The notes under the pieces: generated by a model
What the model was told of the DNA's origin: nothing
Database searches by the model: none
The model's input: only the letters and a program-made list of their open reading frames with translations
Position numbers and translations under genes: made by a program
Assembly: GCF_000422685.1 (NCBI RefSeq)
Contig: NZ_AUGN01000010.1
Coordinates: 62,001 to 126,000 of the forward strand
DNA length: 64,000 bases
Direction of reading: 5' to 3'
Origin: Flavobacterium gelidilacus DSM 15343
GTDB taxonomy: Bacteria; Bacteroidota; Bacteroidia; Flavobacteriales; Flavobacteriaceae
Part shown: positions 44,835-53,867 of the stretch, piece by piece
How the letters are laid out: each line of letters opens with the position of its first letter
How positions within the stretch are numbered: position 1 is the first letter of the stretch

Positions 44835-45995
44835 TTATTTATCTAACCACGATTGAAAATACGTTTCATCTGCAATCTTCATAGCTTCTTCTGTGACCAT
44901 TAACGGTTTAAAAGTGTCTACCATAACGGCTAATTCTTTTGTTTCCGTTTTCCCGATACTTCTTTCTGTTGCACCTGGATGTGGTCCGTGTGGAATTCCA
45001 GCAGGATGAAGGGAAATATTTCCGGGTTCGACATCATTTCTGCTCATAAAATCACCATCAACATAATATAGCACTTCATCAGAATCTATATTACTATGAT
45101 TGTACGGTGCAGGAATAGAATCTGGATGATAATCGTATAATCTTGGTACAAAAGAACAAATCACAAAAGCATCGGTTTCAAAAGTTTGATGAACTGGTGG
45201 TGGTTGATGTATTCTTCCGGTAATAGGTTCGAAATCGTGAATAGAGAAAGCATAAGGGTAATTATATCCATCGTAGCCTACAACATCAAAAGGATGAGAA
45301 GCATAAACCATTTCTATAATTTCATCTTTCTTTTTTACTTTTATAACAAATTCACCTGATTCATTATTAGTTTCTAATTCATATGGACGACGAATATCTC
45401 TTTCACAAAAAGGAGAATGTTCTAAAAGTTGTCCAAACCAGTTTCTATAACGTTTTGGGGTATAAATTGGTCTACGAGATTCGACAATAAAATGGCGATT
45501 ATCTTCTGTATCAAAATCCATTTTATAGATAATTCCTCTTGGGATAATTAAATAATCACCGTATTTGAAATCTATATTTCCATAAATAGTTCTGAGTTTT
45601 CCAGATCCCTTATGAATAAAAATCATTTCATCTGAATCGGTATTTTTATAGAAATATTCTGTGGTTTTATTTTGTGGTGCAGAAAGTACAATATGGCAAT
45701 CTGAATTAGTAAGCACAATTTTTCTACTTTCTAGGAAATCTTTTTCTGGACTTACTTGAAAACCTTTTAATTTGTAGGATTGAATATTGTTTTCTTTGGC
45801 AATTTTTGGTGCAACGCTATATTGTTTTTTAATTTCTTTTACTTGCGTTGGTCTTTGTTCGTGATAGGAGTTTGTTGACATTCCATCAAATCCTACTGTT
45901 CCAAATAACTGTTCATAATATAAATCGCCATTTGGTTTGCGAAATTGTGTATGACGTTTAGGTGGAATTTTTCCTAAGGTGTGATATAGTGGCAT
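44835..45995 (-). CDS. hmgA: Homogentisate 1,2-dioxygenase
   Basis: Opens the ring of homogentisate to maleylacetoacetate, the step after HppD. The 386-residue protein starts MPLYHTLGKIPPKRHTQFRK and has the cupin-like region DEMIFIHKGSGKLRTIYG, YGDYLIIPRGIIYK, and SLHPAGIPHGPHPGATE (the C-terminal metal-binding His and Glu). It is shorter than animal or proteobacterial enzymes (about 430-445) but matches the compact Bacteroidota form. No maleylacetoacetate isomerase or fumarylacetoacetase gene is in the window. Confidence 0.92.
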   Translation of the reverse strand: MPLYHTLGKIPPKRHTQFRKPNGDLYYEQLFGTVGFDGMSTNSYHEQRPTQVKEIKKQYSVAPKIAKENNIQSYKLKGFQVSPEKDFLESRKIVLTNSDCHIVLSAPQNKTTEYFYKNTDSDEMIFIHKGSGKLRTIYGNIDFKYGDYLIIPRGIIYKMDFDTEDNRHFIVESRRPIYTPKRYRNWFGQLLEHSPFCERDIRRPYELETNNESGEFVIKVKKKDEIIEMVYASHPFDVVGYDGYNYPYAFSIHDFEPITGRIHQPPPVHQTFETDAFVICSFVPRLYDYHPDSIPAPYNHSNIDSDEVLYYVDGDFMSRNDVEPGNISLHPAGIPHGPHPGATERSIGKTETKELAVMVDTFKPLMVTEEAMKIADETYFQSWLDK

Positions 45996-46004
45996 TTTCT
46001 TTTT

Positions 46005-46032
46005 GTTTAAAAGTTTAAAAGCTTAAAAGTTT
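46005..46032. repeat. Short A/T tandem repeat upstream of the homogentisate dioxygenase gene
   Basis: Three 8-base units (GTTTAAAA, GTTTAAAA, GCTTAAAA) plus GTTT, starting 10 bases before the gene's ATG. They sit in a 175-base spacer with no gene that I can support. Confidence 0.6.
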
Positions 46033-46170
46033 GGTTATCCATAACTTTAGTGAACAATCAAAAAGAATTTACTTCATTCAGGATTTCTCTTGATGAGGAA
46101 TTTTAAGTGTGCTAATAAGTTGTCCCATTTTTTCATTACTACAAATATCGGAAAAAATAATTGATTTTAT

Positions 46171-48429
46171 TTAAAACCAGTACCCAATACTAAACCAAGT
46201 ATAATGATCTCTTGTCTCGGGTGACCAAGAATGTTTAATTTCTATAGGTCCAATTAACGAATCATAACCATACCCAAAGGCATAACCAGAGTGTTTTGGA
46301 TGAGAAAACCAGTCTGTAGATTCAAAAATTCTATCCCCAACATTAGCATAATTAGCAGTGAAGTTAAGATAGTTTTTATTAAACAACTCATATTCAAACA
46401 TTACCGAGCCTTTTATATAACTACTTCCTGATAAACTTAGATAATCATATCCCACAAAGTGTTGGAAATTATTAATTTTATTGTATCCGTAACCGCCCAA
46501 AATAAAATCAAAATAAGGAATAGTTCTTTCCCCTATAATAGAACCTAATTCTGATTGTAGTTTAACCGATATTTTTTTGTAAAATGTTTTTACTATACCT
46601 ATATCTCCTTTTAAAGTTGAAAAACGTTGGAAGTTATTATTGAAATTTGAAGAAAACAAATATGATTTTATTTCTCCATTTATGTACCAACCAGATTTTG
46701 GAAAATATTTTTTATCAAAACTATCATATTTTATATTTCCAAACACTGAAAAATAATCACTCTTATCAAAAACGGGGGTAACATTTTGTAAGGTTGGTGA
46801 TTGAATCTTCAAATGCTTTAATTCTACTCCAGTTCCAATTAAAAACAACTTACTAAAGATTGTTTCTACAAAAATTTGATTTGAAAAATCAGAAAAATCT
46901 ATATTAATCGAATTAATATCCAAGTTTGTTAGAGTAGTTCCATCATTAAAATCGTTCTGTATGTTTTTATTAAATGTGTTTAATCTTGAATTAATTCCAA
47001 AACTCCAATAAAAACCATTATCAATATAATAATCAAAATTATATCTAAAATTATCTCCAAGCGCAATATCTAAAGAAGCTACATCATTTTTAGAAAGTAA
47101 TTTTTTTTGAGTAAGATTGACTAATAATGCACTTTTGTATAAATCATCATAATGCAATCCGAATTTGATAAATGTATTTATTTGATTTTCTTTTAAACTA
47201 AATGTTAAATTGTTTTTGTCGTCAAAACTGTATAATATTGATCCAAAATTATCTGTAGCATTTAGTCCATTTATCCCTTTTTCAAATTTTTTAAAAGTAA
47301 TTTTATTGTTTTGTTTGAAATTTAGCTTACCGAGAACATAGGCTCTTGTGTAATTATTAAGACTATTAATACTAAGATTTTTTATAGTAATTGAATCATT
47401 AACTTCAATTTTTTCTTTCTGAATGTTATTTTTGGATTGAAGTTTAACTAATTTCTCTGTTTGATTTACCGCTGCTTCTTTACCTTTTTTAATAATTTCC
47501 TCACTTTTGTCAAAAGATAGAACAGACATGCCTTTTATATCTGGTTTAATATAAACATCGGTTAAAAGTATTTTATTGTGCATTTTTTCAATAGTATTAA
47601 AGTTTGAAATTTGCATTAAAACACTTGTTACGCTTTGTAATTCTAATCTGTCTTTTAAACCCTCTTGAACATCAACACCAATTATTATATTGGCACCCAA
47701 TTTTCTAAGTTCTTCTACAGGATAGTTGTTTTTAACACCCCCATCAACTAGCAATTTGCCATCAAGTTCTACTGGATTATAAAGTGTAGGCAAAGCTCCA
47801 CTAGCTATCATAGCCTCAGATAAAGTGCCTTTTTTTAATAAAACTTCATCTCCAGTTTCAATATCTGTTGCTACACAAAAAAAAGGAATAGGTAATTTAC
47901 TAAAATCTTTTATATCTCTTACATGATAAGTTAATTGTGATAAAGTATTAAAATTATACATTCCTTTGGACAAACCTCTTGGAGAAGAAATCTTAAAATT
48001 TTTAAAAGGCAAGGTCAAAATATACAACTCATCGTTCTTTTTTTGATTAAATCCTTTAGAACTTCTTGGCACGAAATCTTGAATCAACTTTTCAACGTCC
48101 ATTTGAGAGAAAGCATATTCAATTTCTTTTCCAGAATAACCAGAAGCATATAATCCTCCAATTATTGCGCCCATGCTTGTTCCACCAATATAATCAATTT
48201 TAATGTTGAGAGAATCTATAACTTTTAAAACACCAATATGAGCCAATCCTTTAGCTCCACCACCAGAAAGTACTAATCCGATTTTTGGTTTTTTTATAGA
48301 ATCTTGAGCATTGGTTGAAGAAGAAAAGAGAAGAAAGAAGAAAGAAAAGAGAAATATAAAAGCATAAGATTTCAAGAGAAGTTTATTCTCTTTTTTCTTT
48401 ACTCTTATTTCTATGTTGTTAATTTTCAA
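46171..48429 (-). CDS. Patatin-like phospholipase with C-terminal Omp85-like barrel (TTG start)
   Basis: Outer-membrane or autotransported lipase of the PlpD kind. In 752 residues: signal peptide (about 1-42), patatin domain (about 48-330) with oxyanion GGGAKG (56-61), nucleophile Ser85 (GGTSMGA) and Asp229 (LLVDGGVKNNYPV). A POTRA-like segment (IKNLSINSLNNYTRAYVLGK) and a beta-barrel ending SWSPETRDHYTWFSIGYWF follow. The start codon is TTG, 4 bases after the uvrC stop; no in-frame ATG precedes the patatin domain. Likely co-transcribed with uvrC. Confidence 0.9.
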   Translation of the reverse strand: MKINNIEIRVKKKENKLLLKSYAFIFLFSFFFLLFSSSTNAQDSIKKPKIGLVLSGGGAKGLAHIGVLKVIDSLNIKIDYIGGTSMGAIIGGLYASGYSGKEIEYAFSQMDVEKLIQDFVPRSSKGFNQKKNDELYILTLPFKNFKISSPRGLSKGMYNFNTLSQLTYHVRDIKDFSKLPIPFFCVATDIETGDEVLLKKGTLSEAMIASGALPTLYNPVELDGKLLVDGGVKNNYPVEELRKLGANIIIGVDVQEGLKDRLELQSVTSVLMQISNFNTIEKMHNKILLTDVYIKPDIKGMSVLSFDKSEEIIKKGKEAAVNQTEKLVKLQSKNNIQKEKIEVNDSITIKNLSINSLNNYTRAYVLGKLNFKQNNKITFKKFEKGINGLNATDNFGSILYSFDDKNNLTFSLKENQINTFIKFGLHYDDLYKSALLVNLTQKKLLSKNDVASLDIALGDNFRYNFDYYIDNGFYWSFGINSRLNTFNKNIQNDFNDGTTLTNLDINSINIDFSDFSNQIFVETIFSKLFLIGTGVELKHLKIQSPTLQNVTPVFDKSDYFSVFGNIKYDSFDKKYFPKSGWYINGEIKSYLFSSNFNNNFQRFSTLKGDIGIVKTFYKKISVKLQSELGSIIGERTIPYFDFILGGYGYNKINNFQHFVGYDYLSLSGSSYIKGSVMFEYELFNKNYLNFTANYANVGDRIFESTDWFSHPKHSGYAFGYGYDSLIGPIEIKHSWSPETRDHYTWFSIGYWF

Positions 48430-48433
48430 AATA

Positions 48434-50233
48434 TTAATTTTCTTTTACTTTGTAAAATTCGGTTATTTTTTTCGCTTTTGAAAGTCCTACGACCTCAGAA
48501 ATATCTTTTTCTGATGCTAATTGTAATCTTTTAACACTCTTGAAATGTTTTAGTAATGTAATCATAGTTTTTTCTCCAATTCCAGGAATTGATTCTAATG
48601 AGTTTGTCAAAGCAGCCTTACTTCGTTTATCACGATGATGCGTTATTCCGAATCTATGCGCTTCATTTCTCAAAAATTGAATTATTTTCAAACTCTCCGA
48701 TTTTTTATCTAAATATAACGGAACAGAATCACCAGGATAAAACAATTCTTCTAATCGTTTTGCAATTCCGACTATTGCAATTTTTCCTCTTAAACCTAAA
48801 TCATCTAAGCTTTTTAACGCTGAAGACAACTGTCCTTTTCCACCATCAATAATAATTAGCTGAGGCAAAGGTTGGTTTTCATCCATCAAACGCTTGTATC
48901 TTCTGTAAACCACTTCTTCCATAGAAGCAAAATCATCTGGACCTTCAACTGTTTTTATATTAAAATGACGGTAATCTTTTTTACTTGGCTTTCCATCTTT
49001 AAAAACCACACAAGCGGCAACCGGATTTGTTCCTTGAATATTGGAATTATCAAAACATTCTATATGTCTTGGCTCAACAGAAAGTCGTAAATCTTTCTTC
49101 ATTTGAGCCATAATTCTATTGGTGTGTCTGTCTGGATCTACAATTTTAATTTGTTTCAACTGATCCATTCGATAGTATTTGGCATTTCGAATCGATAAAT
49201 CTAAAATTTGTCTTTTATCTCCTAATTGCGGAACGGTAATTTTTAAATTCTCGCCTAAAGATAATGGAAAAGGCAAAATAATTTCACGTGATAATAACTT
49301 GAAACGTTCGCGAAGTTCTACAACAGCTAATTCCAATAATTCTTCGTCCGTTTCCTCAAGTTTTTTCTTAATTTCCATTGTATGAGAACGTACAATTGCT
49401 CCGTGGGAAATTTGCAAGAAATTTACGTATGCCATTGCTTCATCCGAAACAATAGAAAACACATCAATACTAGACAATTTCGGATTTAAAACAGTCGATT
49501 TTGCTTGATAATTTTCTAAAACTTCAATTTTTTCTTTGACTTTTTGAGCGGCTTCAAATTGCATATCTTCAGCAAAAGCTTTCATTTGAATTTTGAATTC
49601 TTTTAAACTGTCTTTAAAATTTCCTTTTAAAATTTGACGAATAGCTTCTACTTGTTTGTGATAATTTTCTAAAGATTCTAATCCTTCACAAGGTCCTTTG
49701 CAATTGCCAATATGATATTCTAAACAAACTTTATATTTTCCTGATTTAATATTAGCTTGAGATAAATCATAATTACAAGTTCGCAATGGATATAATTCTT
49801 TGATCATTTCTAAAATTGTATTGACAATTTTAAAGTTGGTATAAGGGCCATAATATTCTGAACCGTCTTTTGTTACTCTTCTTGTTGGGAAAATTCTAGA
49901 AAAAGGTTCATTTTTAATACAAATCCAAGGATAAGTTTTGTCGTCTTTTAATAGAATATTATAACGCGGTTGAAGTTTTTTAATTAGATTATTTTCCAAC
50001 AACAAAGCATCAGATTCTGTTGCGACTACAATATGCCTAATCAAAACTATCTTTTTAACTAAAACACTAGTCTTATAATTATCATGGTTTTTATTAAAAT
50101 AACTCGAAACTCTCTTTTTTAGGTTTTTCGCTTTACCTACATATAAAATCTTGTCGTCTTTATCAAAATATTGATAGACACCAGGATTATCAGGTAGAGT
50201 TTGAATTTGAAGTTCGAGTGATGGGTTGTTCAT
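48434..50233 (-). CDS. uvrC: Excinuclease ABC subunit C
   Basis: Makes both incisions in nucleotide-excision repair. The 599-residue protein has a GIY-YIG nuclease (GVYQYFDKDDKILYVGKAKN, 18-37), a cysteine-bearing region (CLEYHIGNCKGPCEG), a UVR motif (AAQKVKEKIEVLE), an RNase H-like second nuclease (ECFDNSNIQGTNPVAACVVF; IIDGGKGQL) and tandem HhH motifs at the C-terminus (SIPGIGEKTMITLLKHF). It is divergent from the AstE-like gene across 102 bases. Confidence 0.97.
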   Translation of the reverse strand: MNNPSLELQIQTLPDNPGVYQYFDKDDKILYVGKAKNLKKRVSSYFNKNHDNYKTSVLVKKIVLIRHIVVATESDALLLENNLIKKLQPRYNILLKDDKTYPWICIKNEPFSRIFPTRRVTKDGSEYYGPYTNFKIVNTILEMIKELYPLRTCNYDLSQANIKSGKYKVCLEYHIGNCKGPCEGLESLENYHKQVEAIRQILKGNFKDSLKEFKIQMKAFAEDMQFEAAQKVKEKIEVLENYQAKSTVLNPKLSSIDVFSIVSDEAMAYVNFLQISHGAIVRSHTMEIKKKLEETDEELLELAVVELRERFKLLSREIILPFPLSLGENLKITVPQLGDKRQILDLSIRNAKYYRMDQLKQIKIVDPDRHTNRIMAQMKKDLRLSVEPRHIECFDNSNIQGTNPVAACVVFKDGKPSKKDYRHFNIKTVEGPDDFASMEEVVYRRYKRLMDENQPLPQLIIIDGGKGQLSSALKSLDDLGLRGKIAIVGIAKRLEELFYPGDSVPLYLDKKSESLKIIQFLRNEAHRFGITHHRDKRSKAALTNSLESIPGIGEKTMITLLKHFKSVKRLQLASEKDISEVVGLSKAKKITEFYKVKEN

Positions 50234-50259
50234 TTATTTATTTTGTAACACTTAATGCA

Positions 50260-50267
50260 CAAATTTA
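50260..50267 (-). promoter_or_regulatory. -7 promoter box for uvrC
   Basis: TAAATTTG on the minus strand, matching TAnnTTTG, 26 bases before the uvrC ATG. No good -33 TTTG. Confidence 0.45.
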
Positions 50268-50335
50268 CATAGATTTTTATTGTACTACTATTTTCTATTC
50301 TTGAAATTACTACTTTTAACACTTATTATAGATTT

Positions 50336-51310
50336 ATGAAAAAGAATAAAATTATAGAACTTTTAGGAGAAACAATTTTGCCTGGAGAAAGTAAAACCAT
50401 AGATGTTGAAATTGCAAAATTACACACCATGACAAAGCTTAAAGTTCCTGTAATTATTGAGCGATCAAAAATAGATGGCCCAACGGTTTTATTTAGTGCT
50501 TGTTTGCATGGTGATGAAATTAACGGAACTGAAATTGTACGTCAAATTATAAGAAAAAAAATCAACAAACCTAAAATAGGAACTATAATTTGTATTCCAA
50601 TTATAAATATTTTTGGATTTATTAATCAATCCAGAGAGTTTCCAGATAAACGAGATTTAAATCGTGTTTTCCCTGGTAGCAAAAATGGTTCATTAGCTAG
50701 TAGATTTGCTCATTTTTTGGTTTCAGAAATTATCCCAAAAGTAGATTATGCTGTTGATTTTCACGCTGGTGGAGCAAGTCGTTTTAATGCACCGCAAATT
50801 AGAATTGCACCCAATAGTCCAGAATTAAAAGAATTGGCTTCGGTCTTTAATTCACCTTTCACCTTATATTCTAAAAATATTTCTGGTTCTTTTAGAAATG
50901 CATCTACAAGGCTAGGTGTAAAAATGTTATTGTTTGAAGGAGGAAAATCTTTGGATTTAAATGATATGATAACTGAAGATGGAATTCAAGGTTCAAAACG
51001 TTTTTTGGCACATTTAGATATGTTAAATCCTAAACTAGAAGCTATACTTAAAAATGAAGAAACCTTATTCATAGAAAAATCAAATTGGGTGAGAGCTAAT
51101 TTTTCAGGAATGTTCCATGGTTTAATAACTGTTGGAAGTTTTGTGAAAAAAGGAGATGTTTTGGCTATGATTTCAGATCCTTTTGGAAAAGTAGAACATA
51201 AACTAAAAGCGCCAAATGATGGATATATCATTAATGTAAATGACGCACCAATTGTTTATCAAGGAGATGCAGTTTTTCATATTTCTACAAAATTAGAAAC
51301 TCAAAGCTAA
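50336..51310 (+). CDS. Succinylglutamate desuccinylase/aspartoacylase (AstE/AspA) family protein
   Basis: Probable zinc-dependent deacylase of the M14-like AstE/AspA group; substrate unknown. In 324 residues: zinc ligands His58 and Glu61 (CLHGDEINGTE) and His143 (VDFHAGGA), substrate-binding RDLNRVFPG, and EGGKS. A C-terminal beta domain with a lipoyl-like swivel (VGSFVKKGDVLAMISDPFGK) is typical of the larger subgroup often found beside RimK-like ATP-grasp genes. No RimK gene is here. Confidence 0.88.
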   Translation: MKKNKIIELLGETILPGESKTIDVEIAKLHTMTKLKVPVIIERSKIDGPTVLFSACLHGDEINGTEIVRQIIRKKINKPKIGTIICIPIINIFGFINQSREFPDKRDLNRVFPGSKNGSLASRFAHFLVSEIIPKVDYAVDFHAGGASRFNAPQIRIAPNSPELKELASVFNSPFTLYSKNISGSFRNASTRLGVKMLLFEGGKSLDLNDMITEDGIQGSKRFLAHLDMLNPKLEAILKNEETLFIEKSNWVRANFSGMFHGLITVGSFVKKGDVLAMISDPFGKVEHKLKAPNDGYIINVNDAPIVYQGDAVFHISTKLETQS

Positions 51311-51340
51311 CATTTATCATATTTTAAGGCATTAAATAAG

Positions 51341-51364
51341 GTTAGTTTTGTTCTCAAAACTAAC
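51341..51364 (+). promoter_or_regulatory. Perfect hairpin/palindrome immediately before the PLP-decarboxylase start
   Basis: A 10-bp perfect stem (GTTAGTTTTG at 51341-51350, CAAAACTAAC at 51355-51364) with TTCT loop, ending 3 bases before the ATG at 51368. There is no T tract. The left arm contains TAGTTTTG (51343-51350), a perfect -7 box, so it may be an operator over a promoter or an RNA hairpin masking the start. Confidence 0.55.
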
Positions 51365-51367
51365 ACA

Positions 51368-52624
51368 ATGCACTATTGGAAAAAACTTTCGCAAGAAGAA
51401 CGAAAAAACAGAATAGAACAAGCCCTTCAAAATAACATAAGCTTCTCTAAAGATATTTCACTCGGTTATCCTGCTTCAAAATTAGATGGACAAGTGTTTT
51501 ATGATGATGCTCCTTTTTTAAAAGACGCTCCAACTTTACAAACGTATGTAGCTAATCCAAACAATATTGGCTGTCATACTTTTGGTGATTCTGAAAGTGC
51601 TTTTAGCGGCACACAAGAAATCGAAAGAGAAGTTTTAAATGTCCTAGCCGTTGATATTTTTAAAGCAAAACCAAACGAATTTGATGGTTACATTGCTCCA
51701 GGTGGAACAGAAGCTAACATTCAAGCCTTTTGGATTTATCGTAATTTATTTATGAATGATTTTGATGCAAAATTAGATGAAATAGTTCTTATTGCATCCG
51801 AAGACACACATTATTCCATTCCAAAAGGAGCTAATTTACTGCAAATTGATAGAATTAGTGTTCCGGTTCATTTTGAAAGTAGAGCAATTGATGAAATTCA
51901 ATTAGAAGAATTATTGCTTATCGCGAAAGCAAATGGTAAAAAATATTTTATTGTGGTTTCAAATATGGGAACAACAATGTTTGGTTCGGTTGACAATCCT
52001 GAAACTTACACTTCCCTTTTAGAAAAACATCAATTAACTTATAAATTACATATTGATGGTGCTTATGGTGGATTTGTTTATCCGTTTAACAATCAGAAAT
52101 CAGTAATAAATTTTTGTAATCCAAAGATAAGTTCTATCACAATTGACGCTCACAAAATGCTTCAAGCACCTTATGGAACTGGAATTTTTATTTGCAGAAA
52201 AAATTTAATTGAAAACGTAATTACCAAAGAGGCCAAATATGTTGAAGGCATGGATTTAACGCTTTGTGGAAGTCGTTCTGGCGCAAATGCAGTTGCTGTT
52301 TGGATGATTTTATTTACTTATGGCCCATTTGGTTGGTTTGAAAAAACAAGTGTTTTGCAAATGAGAACTCAATTTTTATGTAATGAATTGGATAAATTGA
52401 ATGTAAAATACTTCAGAGAACCATACATGAATATTGTAACGATTCAAGATGAATATGTACCTAAAGCATTAGCTAAAAAATATCATTTAGTTCCTCAAGA
52501 GCATCATGGGGAAAACAAATGGTATAAAATTGTAGTGATGAATCACGTTGAAGTCGAACATTTGACTATTTTTATAGACGAATTAAAAGCGACTATGTAT
52601 GTTGAAGAAGGAATTAAGAATTAA
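51368..52624 (+). CDS. PLP-dependent group II decarboxylase
   Basis: Cytosolic amino-acid decarboxylase-fold enzyme, substrate not determined. The 418-residue protein has YIAPGGTEANIQAFWIYR (108-125), His148 (EDTHYSIPKGANLL, PLP ring stacking), Asp230 (HIDGAYGGFVYPF) and the PLP lysine Lys263 (TIDAHKMLQAPYGTG). The pattern is closest to histidine/glutamate-type group II decarboxylases. Its last 26 bases overlap the 5-formyl-THF cyclo-ligase start in another frame, implying translational coupling. Confidence 0.85.
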   Translation: MHYWKKLSQEERKNRIEQALQNNISFSKDISLGYPASKLDGQVFYDDAPFLKDAPTLQTYVANPNNIGCHTFGDSESAFSGTQEIEREVLNVLAVDIFKAKPNEFDGYIAPGGTEANIQAFWIYRNLFMNDFDAKLDEIVLIASEDTHYSIPKGANLLQIDRISVPVHFESRAIDEIQLEELLLIAKANGKKYFIVVSNMGTTMFGSVDNPETYTSLLEKHQLTYKLHIDGAYGGFVYPFNNQKSVINFCNPKISSITIDAHKMLQAPYGTGIFICRKNLIENVITKEAKYVEGMDLTLCGSRSGANAVAVWMILFTYGPFGWFEKTSVLQMRTQFLCNELDKLNVKYFREPYMNIVTIQDEYVPKALAKKYHLVPQEHHGENKWYKIVVMNHVEVEHLTIFIDELKATMYVEEGIKN

Positions 52625-53162
52625 GTATAAAGAATTAAGACAAAAACTTTCACTTGAAGAAATTGAGGAAAAGAGTTTAGCTATTGCCAATCAATTATTG
52701 AAATTAGATATTTGGGACAATACTTATTTTCATATTTTTTTACCTATTGAAGAACAAAAAGAAGTCAATTCTGAATTTATTTTAAATATTTTACAAGCAA
52801 AAGACAAAGAAATTGTGATTTCAAGATCAGATTTTGAGACAACTTCAATGCATCATATTCTTTTGACTGATAATACTAAAATCAAGAAAAACGAATATAA
52901 TATTCCTGAACCCATAAATGGTTTGTCTGTTCCTGCCGAAATGATTGATGTTGTTTTTGTGCCGCTTTTAGCCTACGACAAGCAAGGAAACAGAGTTGGT
53001 TACGGAAAAGGCTTTTATGACAAATTTCTTTCAAAATGCAGGCCTAATGTTGTTAAAATAGGCTTGTCGTTCTTTGAAACAGAAGAATTAATTGAAGATG
53101 TGTTTGAAAATGATATTAAATTAGATTTTTGTGTGAATACTGAACAAATAATTAGATTTTAG
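52599..53162 (+). CDS. 5-Formyltetrahydrofolate cyclo-ligase
   Basis: ATP-dependent conversion of 5-formyl-THF to 5,10-methenyl-THF in the cytosol. The 187-residue protein starts MLKKELRIKYKELRQKLS and has FLPIEEQKEVNS and the ATP/Mg loop DKQGNRVGYGKGFYDKFL (126-143). The start lies inside the decarboxylase gene (26-base overlap). The stop overlaps the convergent lspA stop by 4 bases, leaving no room for a terminator. Confidence 0.94.
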   Translation: MLKKELRIKYKELRQKLSLEEIEEKSLAIANQLLKLDIWDNTYFHIFLPIEEQKEVNSEFILNILQAKDKEIVISRSDFETTSMHHILLTDNTKIKKNEYNIPEPINGLSVPAEMIDVVFVPLLAYDKQGNRVGYGKGFYDKFLSKCRPNVVKIGLSFFETEELIEDVFENDIKLDFCVNTEQIIRF

Positions 53163-53764
53163 TCTTCAACTGCTCCAAAAGCTTTCTTATTGAAAACAAT
53201 TAGAATTCCAACTCCAACAGAAATAGCAAAATCAGCCACATTGAAAATTGCATTAAAAAAGGTAAATGGTTTTCCCCCAATAAAAGGAACCCATTCTGGC
53301 ATTGGATAATTTTGAACAAAAGGGAAATAGAACATATCTACAACTTCACCGTGGAACCATGTTCCATAATTTTCTTCTGCAAATAAAGTCGCTACTTGAT
53401 GATAACTATCATTAAAGAGAACGCCATAAAATACAGAATCAATAATGTTTCCTAATGCTCCAGCAAAAATTAAAATAATAGCTATTATTAGGTAGTTAGA
53501 ACTATGTTTTTTAAGTGAGTCTTGTAACCACCATGCAATTCCAAAAACAGCAAAAATTCTAAAAACAGTTAGAATTATTTTACCATAATCTCCTGGTATT
53601 TCAGCACCCCAAGCCATTCCTTCATTTTCTATAAAATGAATTCTAAACCATTCAAAAACTTTTACTTCTTCATTTAGGAAAAAGTTGGTTTTGATATAGA
53701 CTTTAGAAATTTGATCAATTAATAGAACAATAAATATATAGAGATAGGCTTTCTTTAATGACAT
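53159..53764 (-). CDS. lspA: Lipoprotein signal peptidase (signal peptidase II)
   Basis: Inner-membrane aspartyl protease that cleaves lipoprotein signal peptides. In 201 residues with four helices: NEGMAWG, first catalytic Asp109 (GALGNIIDS) and second Asp178 (FNVADFAISVG). Between them is a periplasmic loop of about 45 residues, longer than in proteobacteria but usual in Bacteroidota. Several lipoproteins in this window would be its substrates. Tail-to-tail overlap of 4 bases with the cyclo-ligase gene. Confidence 0.95.
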   Translation of the reverse strand: MSLKKAYLYIFIVLLIDQISKVYIKTNFFLNEEVKVFEWFRIHFIENEGMAWGAEIPGDYGKIILTVFRIFAVFGIAWWLQDSLKKHSSNYLIIAIILIFAGALGNIIDSVFYGVLFNDSYHQVATLFAEENYGTWFHGEVVDMFYFPFVQNYPMPEWVPFIGGKPFTFFNAIFNVADFAISVGVGILIVFNKKAFGAVED

Positions 53765-53782
53765 TTTTTGAAATTTGTTTCA

Positions 53783-53790
53783 CAAAAGTA
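53783..53790 (-). promoter_or_regulatory. -7 promoter box for lspA
   Basis: TACTTTTG on the minus strand, matching TAnnTTTG, 18 bases before the lspA ATG. Confidence 0.45.
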
Positions 53791-53806
53791 ATAGATTTTA
53801 TCGTAT

Positions 53807-53840
53807 AAAAAAACGCCCTTTATTATAAGAGCGTTTTTTT
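53807..53840 (-). terminator. Terminator of the TonB receptor-lipoprotein operon
   Basis: A 10-bp stem (AAAAAAACGC at 53807-53816, GCGTTTTTTT at 53831-53840) with a partly paired inner loop and a T run, about 30 bases after the DUF5689 gene stop on the minus strand. Confidence 0.85.
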
Positions 53841-53867
53841 ATTATTATTTTAGGATTTAAGACCTAA

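Noticed and set aside
46078..46128. 16-codon minus-strand frame (MGQLISTLKIPHQEKS) upstream of the homogentisate dioxygenase gene
   Set aside because: Too short and without recognisable family or promoter; could be chance or a remnant.
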